Assembly: GCA_905183005.1 (NCBI GenBank)
Contig: CAJJDO010000061.1
Location: forward strand, 9,338-73,337
Source of the DNA: Paramecium pentaurelia
Taxonomy: Eukaryota > Ciliophora > Oligohymenophorea > Peniculida > Parameciidae
Direction: 5' to 3'
DNA: 64,000 nt
This document shows, one piece after another, positions 57,451 through 64,000 of the stretch; within the stretch, counting starts at the first letter, position 1; each line of letters begins with the position of its first letter. A model generated the notes under the pieces. The model was not told where the DNA came from, did not search any database, and was given only the letters and a program-made list of their open reading frames with translations. The position numbers and the translations under genes were made by a program.

Positions 57451-58396
57451 TCATGTTGATAACTCTCTTAAATAATCAAAACAACCAAATTAAATGGTAG
57501 CTGCTGGAACTACTCTAATAAGTGTTATCCAAAATCCTCTATAATAAGACAACAATCCTTCTTTTCTCATCTTTTTCACACAATCAGAAAATGAAACATA
57601 TGCTCTTTAAGCTCCCAAAGATCCATTAATTTAAATTCTTCTACGTATAGTATCAATTGGATATGTGAGTGCAGTTGCAGTCAAAGTTGAAATAGATCCA
57701 ATTCCAATAAATTATGCCAATTAAATCCAAATCTAATCAGATTTATTTTCTATTGGTATATGATCTTTTAATTCATCATGAACAAGAAAACTAATTCCTA
57801 AGTATGGTATAGTGCCACAAGAGGATAAAATGAATCCCTGATACAAAGCTGAAAATCCTTATGTTTTGAGAGTCTTCTTAAGACAATCAAAGATGCCTGT
57901 GTATAAACGAGCTTTGTTGAAATGACTCATATCAACAGTCAATTTAACACGCAAGACTTCAAGGGGATAATGTATAAGTTGATTAAGTAGACCTGTACAA
58001 AATCCTGCCACCAATCTATTTGTCACTTATCTAGTATACTACATTATAAATTGATAACATATTTACATTTTCTTTTTGTCGATATTCAGAAACATATTAT
58101 TTGAATTTATCATAAACAGTAAAACGTATTGCAGCATTAGGAATAGTCTTAATTACATTTAGACCATTGCCTCTCCAAAAAGAGTATAAACCTTAAGTTT
58201 TGTAGATTTATTTGATTCCTGACCATGTTCTATCAATCTTGTCTTCACATTTAAGAATGGGACTCACTTACAAAATCAATTTGACTCTTTCTAAAGGAGC
58301 AGTGGCTGTTTTACTAACAGCATATGAAAATGTGGTCACAGCCATGCATTTCCAAAATGTTAATCTTCTATACTACTTAGTTTCAGGATAATTCAT
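57451..58396 (-). CDS. Mitochondrial carrier (SLC25) family protein
   Basis: ATG 58394-58396 to TGA 57451-57453 with one 28-nt intron (GTAAATATGTTATCAATTTA plus TAATGTAG, near 58050) gives 305 residues, as usual. Three Solcar repeats with the signature PxD/ExxK/R are visible: ATAPLERVKLILQVSP, HYPLEVLRVKLTVD and ALTYPIDTIRRRIQ. Each is followed by a GxxxxYRG-like motif (YSFWRGNGLNVIKTIPNAAI; ALYQGFILSSCGTIPYLGIS; SYYRGFWITLIRVVPAATIQ). It should sit in the inner mitochondrial membrane. The first repeat (RGNGLNVIKTIPNAAIRF) recalls ADP/ATP, ATP-Mg/Pi (SCaMC) and CoA carriers; the RRRMMM motif of true ADP/ATP carriers is absent, so the substrate is open. Confidence 0.92.
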
Positions 58397-58449
58397 TTTT
58401 ATAATTTAATTATGACAAAAAATTGAAATACATATAATACATTAATTCT

Positions 58450-60174
58450 TCAAGATTTTCTAGAGATACGAAGAGTTTTTTATCTCTTCAAACTAACACG
58501 AAGACGAGATGACTTTTCTTGACCCATTTGATTGTTATCTTCATCTAAAAAGATGAAAGAACTCTATTCAATAATGGAAGACACGAATCTCTCTACATCA
58601 GAATGGATAAAAAATTGATTCTTGAGTTACATAGCATAAATGTCATTGCTTAATTTAAATATCCTCTAACGTAAAGTCAAGATATCTACAGTTTCTCTAA
58701 CAAACTTTAATTGCAACTTTGCAGATTTCATCTCCTACCTGTATTTCATTATTTCTCTTTATTCCTTAATGTGAGATCGATATCTCTCTCTCATTAATAA
58801 AGTGATGAATAAATTCTAAAAATATATTTAGTATCCTTTCTCATATAGAAATTTAACCCAAGTTAAAAATCTCTTATCAGCTTTATGCAAAGATTAATAT
58901 TAATGTATCTTCATTGTATACTAATCCCATTTCTAAATCATTCTTGCTTTGTATTCCCTAACATTCTTTACAAATTAATTTAAATTGACTCTTATTAATT
59001 ATAATTTACCACTTGTAATCAAAGCCTTCTTTTTAAGTAAATATAAACTAGCTCGCCATTTCAAAAGTGGTAAAACAAGAATCAATGAATTATGAATGAT
59101 TCTCCTCTTTGATTACTTACAGAACATAGTCAAAGCCATCATTGTTTGTCCTACTGTCCTATAACCAAGATCCTCACGATTCAATTTGTAATCCTCTCTA
59201 AACTTTCTCATTCTTAATTAAATGCTTATAATCATCATTTTATTTTTCTTCAACTATTTCCTTCTTTATTACAATATATAATTTAAATTATCTACTAACT
59301 TAATAAAATGTAACAATTCACCCCAAAGAAAAGTCTATTCTCTTCTTCTTTCCCTATTTCTTAATGTTAATGTAATCAATTTATATTCATCATGAGCCCA
59401 TTCTTTAGCTTAAAAATCAAGATTTTTTTATTAATTGGCTTCTATTATGGCTTTCTTTTGTAAATTTCTTGTTTTGAGTACTTATAAGAAACGATCAGAT
59501 CTACTTACTTCCATTTCATATTTATTTACTTTCTTAACTGCCTGTATCTTATTTTGATTAACTATAAATTAAGGCATTCTTGGTATATCATCACTCATTT
59601 ATACTCTCTCATGATTACTTGATATTCTTATTAATTTCTTGAAAGAGTCTGTCTATCCATAATATATCATAAATTTTATGTCTGTTTATTTACGAGCAAC
59701 AAATGCTAAATTAAGTTTCTCTTCTCCATTATGTCTTACAGTCCATGTTCTATTTTTTATTACTTGATCACAATTGAATTTAGTTGGAAATGGAGAGTTA
59801 AAAGATATCATTATTTAAAAGTCCCCATCACAATATACTGTACAATTCAGAGGAGATTTTTAACCTTTTGTAGTAATATTACAATAATAAAATTCCATTG
59901 GATTCACTTTATATACTTTCCCAGAAATGAGTGTACCACCTAATAGACATTCTGGATGAAAATTAGGTTCAGTAGTTGTTTGCTTTAATGCATAACGAAG
60001 ACTCTTTAATTCTTCCACACTTTCAAGCATCATCCATGATCTCTGGAATTTTTCTGTTGTTTCTTCCAATATACGAGATTGATCAAATACACCAGAACCA
60101 CTTGTTTGAGATCTGTAGTGTGAAATAGATGGAGAGTAAAGCTAATTGACTGGTCTAATTATTGATTTCTTCAT
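58450..60174 (-). CDS. Hypothetical basic protein, about 574 residues
   Basis: ATG 60172-60174 to TGA 58450-58452 reads continuously without an obligatory intron. Residues 1-80 are helical and Ser-rich. A region near 85-210 (LLGGTLISGKVYKVNPMEFY; NCTVYCDGDFQIMISF; RTWTVRHNGEEKLNLAFVAR) looks like a beta-sandwich domain with several cysteines. The remainder is basic and helical, rich in Arg, Lys and Gln (EWAHDEYKLITLTLRNRERR; RLRVSLKR near the end). There is no transmembrane segment or named domain. The Arg/Lys-rich helical half suggests binding to microtubules, nucleic acid or calmodulin, which is only inference. It is 53 bp from the start of the carrier gene, on the same strand. Confidence 0.65.
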
Positions 60175-60882
60175 TATATAATTATTATATATTCTTGATA
60201 AATTTTAGTAGTTTCCAATTATTTCATTAACACTCCATATTAATCAGAACATACAAGAATCAATGATAAATGTCAATTTTATCAACTCTATTTATATCTA
60301 TAATAAGTCCAGAGTATACAAATTAAAGTTTTCTATATAAAATGAAAATTATTATTTTAGATACTTATTATAATTAACAAAATATGATTCAATAACTATT
60401 GATTATTAATAACATATTAATAGAAAATCGATTATTTTATTAAAATGATGATAAAATCAAAACTAGTTTTATTTATTTTAATCATAACTCATTTGATTAT
60501 AAATATTGATAATGTTTTCATATAAATATTACTATTTATATAATATAGTGTATAAAATTAATTAGAGAATATATAATTTAATTGTATGAGATTGATAAGC
60601 AGACAAAAATAAAAGTTTAAAGATATTATCATAATCATTTTTAGAAAATAAAATTATTATAAATAAATTTATATAAGATATTATTATATTTATTTGTTTT
60701 AAATGTCAAATTAATTAATAAAATATTGTATAAAATTTATATTGGGTTTAGTGTTTTAGATATTTCACGCTAGTTTTTCTATTTCTATATTATCTTAAAA
60801 ATAATCTTTAATAATATTTATAATATTTAATGATCTATAAAATTTAGTTATAATTTCATTTATAATTAAATACAATTAAATT
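60175..60882. other. AT-rich intergenic stretch between divergent genes
   Basis: The sequence is over four-fifths A/T. I saw no coding frame or RNA gene. It must contain the promoters of the two flanking, oppositely oriented genes. Confidence 0.55.
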
Positions 60883-62061
60883 ATGTTTAAATAACAAATT
60901 TTAGAATCTAGTATTTTTTAAACAATTCATCATCATTTAGAAGAGCAAGTTCATGTAAAATCAAATAAATTTATAAAACTTGAGACTGAAATTGAAATGA
61001 TTGATATGTCATTAAAGTAATTATAAGAATAATAATCTGAATTATTAATAAAATGTCTAAAGTAATGGATTATATCTGAAAAGTACTTTAAGGTGATTAA
61101 GATTTTGGATAATGTAAAACATGATAATAAGAGATTGTTGGAATTACTCAAACTTTATGATATGTTTATTATACATCAAAGTGAAAACTCAGTTCAATTT
61201 ATATACAGTAATAAATTTAGTTAAGTTAATTAAAAGTAAGAAGATTACTTTATAAATCAATCATAAATAACATATATATTTAAATTTTCATAATTAGGTA
61301 ACATAAATTAATAACATGATCTATTTGTGAATGTGATGAAATTGATTAATTGTGTATATCCACTTTCTACATTGACATTTAAATGGATTCCATATAAACA
61401 TCTGAATTTACTACTTGATAGTTAATCATAATCTTATGATATTAATGAGGTGATAATGAAATTGTTTGATTTATTTGATATAATATAATGGAAATAGATT
61501 GATTATATGGAAATATTATCTACAATGATACCAGAGTCAGATATGTTGATGTATAGGAGTCCTTAAGAGTTTTTTGATTGTGCATTAGGAAAATAAAATG
61601 TTTATGAATAATATTTGGATGGGAAATGTATATCATTTATGAAGGGTTAATTTCAATTTAATTGTATTTGTAATTAAGAATTTAAATAATTTTTGGTTTT
61701 GGGTAAAACAAGATCAAGATTGATAAATGTGAAAGATCAAGTAAAGATTGCAGAATTAATAAATATAAATTGCAAATCAAATAAGAGTATGATAGTTTTT
61801 ATAGAATCAGAGGATGAAACATTTGATATAGAATCATTTGAGTAAGTGTGTCATTAAAATCCAAAATTGTTTAGATCTCAACATTTTTAGATGGAAAGTT
61901 AATAGAATGCTATATTGATTGATAAAATTGCAATGTTATATCTTTCAATGTAAGATGATCTTAGTAATATGTTCTCTTAACTTTCAACAGAATAACATGA
62001 GATAATTTATAATTCATTTAGAAGTGCATTGCTAAACAAATTTGTAATTGATAAATTATGA
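60883..62061 (+). CDS. Hypothetical protein, 392 residues
   Basis: ATG 60883 to TGA 62059-62061 is one open frame of 393 codons with TAA/TAG as Gln and no intron. The N-terminus is helical (QTIHHHLEEQVHVKSNKFIK; LKQLQEQQSELLIKCLKQWI). The middle has QHDLFVNVMKLINCVYPLST and KWIPYKHLNLLLDSQ, and the C-terminal part includes FQFNCICNQEFKQFLVLG. It is acidic-neutral and apparently soluble, without a recognised motif. The regular hydrophobic spacing over a 1.2-kb frame makes it a credible gene. The function is unknown. Confidence 0.65.
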
Positions 62062-62092
62062 ATTATATTTTTTTAATAAAATTTATTTGACA

Positions 62093-62738
62093 ATGTAATC
62101 TAGTGGATAAAAATCTCAAATAATAAAAAGAACAACATTTTTGAACACATCTTCTGCTTTTAGTACTAATAGTAGAACTAATTCTATAATATAAGATAAT
62201 AATTAAAAAAAAGAGTTAAGAAGGTATATGATATTGATTATATATATAATTATAGGTATCCAACAGAATGGGCTGAATAAATAGATAATAAATCAGATAA
62301 TAGATTTCATCATACTATAATTAATAAAAGTAAAGAAGAACACAATCCAAATTTGGCATCACCAAGTAAAATATTTGGAATCTAAGATGGGTATTAATTA
62401 ATATAATAATCATTAGCAATAATTCAAGTAGATTTCATACAACTAATGAAGATTTATTGTCTTCATTCAGAAAGAAGAATCAATCACTTGGAAATTTGGG
62501 AAGTTGGTAATTTACTTCACCATAAACACAATCATCATTGATTTCAAAATCTAATACCAGCAGAACTCTATCTAAAAGAATAGATTAATCTATTCCACTT
62601 TCTGAGTTATTGGAGATATCAAGATAATTAGATTGTTCATAATAAGATGAAATCAGATAATTATCACGAGGTTATGTTAATCAACTTTTCCAATTATCAT
62701 AAACTATTGAAAGAGTACTTCGAAATATTAAGAGATGA
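62093..62738 (+). CDS. Hypothetical Ser/Asn/Gln-rich protein, about 195 residues
   Basis: ATG 62093, introns of 32 nt (62224-62255) and 26 nt (62391-62416), and TGA 62736-62738 give an exact frame. The protein is low-complexity, rich in Ser, Asn and Gln, with basic patches (KSQIIKRTTFLNTSSAFSTN; RFHTTNEDLLSSFRKKNQSL). A short helical C-terminus follows (IPLSELLEISRQLDCSQQDE; VNQLFQLSQTIERVLRNIKR). Many Ser/Thr-Lys/Arg sites could be phosphorylated. No family is recognised. It is 31 bp downstream of the preceding gene and tail-to-tail with the hydrolase gene. Confidence 0.6.
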
Positions 62739-62785
62739 GATAATTTAATATTATTGATGTTATGATAATTAGTAATTAGTATAAA

Positions 62786-63805
62786 TCATTTAAGAATTGA
62801 CAATTACATCAATGCTTTATCTTTCTAAATCTAAGCTGAATTCTTATTATGAGTAGAAGCTGATTAATTTCTCATAATTTTCTATTTTATCTTAATTCCA
62901 GTAGCTATATATTTTTGTTCATCTAAATCCCCTAATAAACGCTCATGATATTTAGTTGGACTGAATCGACTTTATGGTGTCATAGATTAACAAAATCCAA
63001 TAATTGTCTTTATAATCTCAGTGGATCTTTGTTCATTATGATTACTTTACAAAACAACCATTCTCTTATGTCCAAGATATCCTTTATAGATTGAATCAAA
63101 ATGATATTAAGGAATTAAATGATCTTATTTTGATGCTAACAATATCATTGGACAAGTGATATTTAAATTTAAAGGCAATTAAACCTTATTTATATGAAAT
63201 TGAAATAATTTTGCTATGCATCCTACATTACATAAGATATTATACTTTTTATCAACTCATATAATCCTTTATTTATTATATCTGGAGTGTGGAGCTTCAA
63301 TTTTATTAAATTTATAACCACATCTTCCAAAACTAAAAATGGACTATCCAATACTAAACATCTTATATTTGCATTCTTTTAAGTATACATCAAGGCTGTT
63401 GTAGCTCCCATTGATCTTCCCCACAATATAATATGAAAATATTTCTCCTTTAAGTATTTAATCACTAACGCTACATTCTCCTCCTCTTTTAAACTTCATT
63501 AACATAACTAATTACCCAAAAGTCACAAAATCACCTTAAGATTATCCAGCTGCCTAAAAATCAAATGAACAAAAATCAAAATCATTTTTGCATACAAAGG
63601 AAGCATATTAAACAGCTTCTAATCTTGATCCATTATAACCATGCAAATATAAGATGCATGATTATGTATATTTATTGCATTTATATAAAGAACATTATAA
63701 TCCTTGTAATTAGAAATCTTATCTTGGAAAACCACATTCTAAATCTGATTTATTATAAGCAACACGCTTAGGTTACATAATTTACCTACAATAACCATCA
63801 AACAT
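62786..63805 (-). CDS. Alpha/beta hydrolase (serine esterase / aminopeptidase-like)
   Basis: ATG 63803-63805 to TGA 62786-62788 with introns of 22 nt (GTAATTAGTTATGTTAATGA plus AG, near 63500) and 23 nt (GTATAATATCTTATGTAATG plus TAG, near 63230) gives 324 residues. The fold's marks are present: YLHGYNGSRLEAVQYA (oxyanion region), FDFCSFDFQAAGQSQGDFVT, the nucleophile elbow LWGRSMGATTALMY (Ser), ASKQDHLIP (acid Asp) and SNHNEQRS (His). So the Ser-Asp-His triad is complete. It resembles the ABHD13/17 and Bem46 group, which act as thioesterases or lipases. There is no signal peptide; cytoplasmic or membrane-peripheral action is likely. The C-terminal 60 residues are an extra basic tail. Confidence 0.85.
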
Positions 63806-64000
63806 TTTAATTTCTCTTTATTTATATATATATATAATTAATAATATTGTTTCAAATATATTTATTGTTAATTACTTATTGAATTACTTTTATTTTCTAA
63901 TCTAAATATATATATTTTTGAATCTATAAACAAAAAGAATAAAAATTCCATTTACTTTTTAATATTTTTATTATACTTTTTTTATTAATTATATGATAAA
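63806..64000. other. AT-rich upstream region of the hydrolase gene
   Basis: This 195-bp stretch has TA repeats near 63822-63836 and 63906-63915, and no coding frame. It probably holds the hydrolase promoter. The window ends before another gene is visible. Confidence 0.5.

Noticed and set aside
1..64000. CRISPR arrays, insertion sequences, bacterial promoters or terminators, viral genes
   Set aside because: The sequence is nuclear DNA of a ciliate. I saw no regularly spaced direct repeats, transposase motifs or viral hallmark genes.
1..64000. tRNA or rRNA genes
   Set aside because: I found no cloverleaf with a GTTCRANYC-type T loop and matching A box, and no long GC-balanced block; I cannot exclude one missed by eye.

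Overview
The window reads as macronuclear DNA of a Paramecium-type ciliate. It is very AT-rich, and every convincing protein is interrupted by TAA and TAG codons that fall where relatives have glutamine. In the RFC clamp-loader gene the conserved G-A-Q-Q-A-L-R is spelled with two TAA codons. TGA is the only stop. Genes are split by introns of about 21-35 nt (GT...AG), and intergenic gaps are often under 100 bp. Most real genes therefore do not appear as open frames under the standard code; I rebuilt them by reading TAA/TAG as Gln and removing tiny introns. For most genes the spliced length then comes out as an exact multiple of three.

Layout. (1) 1-5.7 kb: a long minus-strand NACHT-type P-loop gene running off the left edge, possibly damaged. 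(2) 5.7-16.7 kb: a decayed stretch holding a surface-antigen-like pseudogene (present in two further redundant copies next to single Ns), a full-length EF-2-like pseudogene and a sterol-desaturase-like pseudogene. (3) 17.3-29.2 kb: intact genes, namely an EamA-type transporter, a cyclic-nucleotide phosphodiesterase, an R-S-E ADP-ribosyltransferase with a glycine-zipper tail, a membrane-anchored bZIP factor, an RFC small subunit and a coiled-coil protein. (4) 29.0-31.4 kb: an assembly join (nine Ns) that repeats about 1.15 kb. (5) 30.6-38.1 kb: a large P-loop/coiled-coil protein, a small MGCC acylated protein, an SERBP1/Stm1-like protein and a short unknown protein. (6) 38.1-51.5 kb: a minus-strand run of a VPS15-like protein with an altered catalytic loop, a helical-repeat protein, a tubby protein, an AGC kinase with ubiquitin-like, ankyrin and PH domains, a Pumilio protein and a small unknown. 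(7) 51.5-64 kb: a coiled-coil protein, a WD40 protein, a WD40 relic, PDCD5, a mitochondrial carrier, three unknown proteins and an alpha/beta hydrolase.

Functional themes are membrane traffic and phosphoinositides (VPS15, tubby, PH kinase), signalling (PDE, AGC kinase, ART), and RNA or ribosome control (PUF, SERBP1/Stm1, EF-2 relic). Neighbours do not look like operons. Orientation and spacing suggest independent genes with very short shared promoters, the shortest being 16 bp between two divergent start codons (51477-51492).

The most interesting items are the membrane-tethered bZIP factor, the ADP-ribosyltransferase, the four-domain kinase, the VPS15 catalytic-loop change, the EF-2 relic lacking the diphthamide histidine, and the clustering of three unrelated pseudogenes beside assembly joins.
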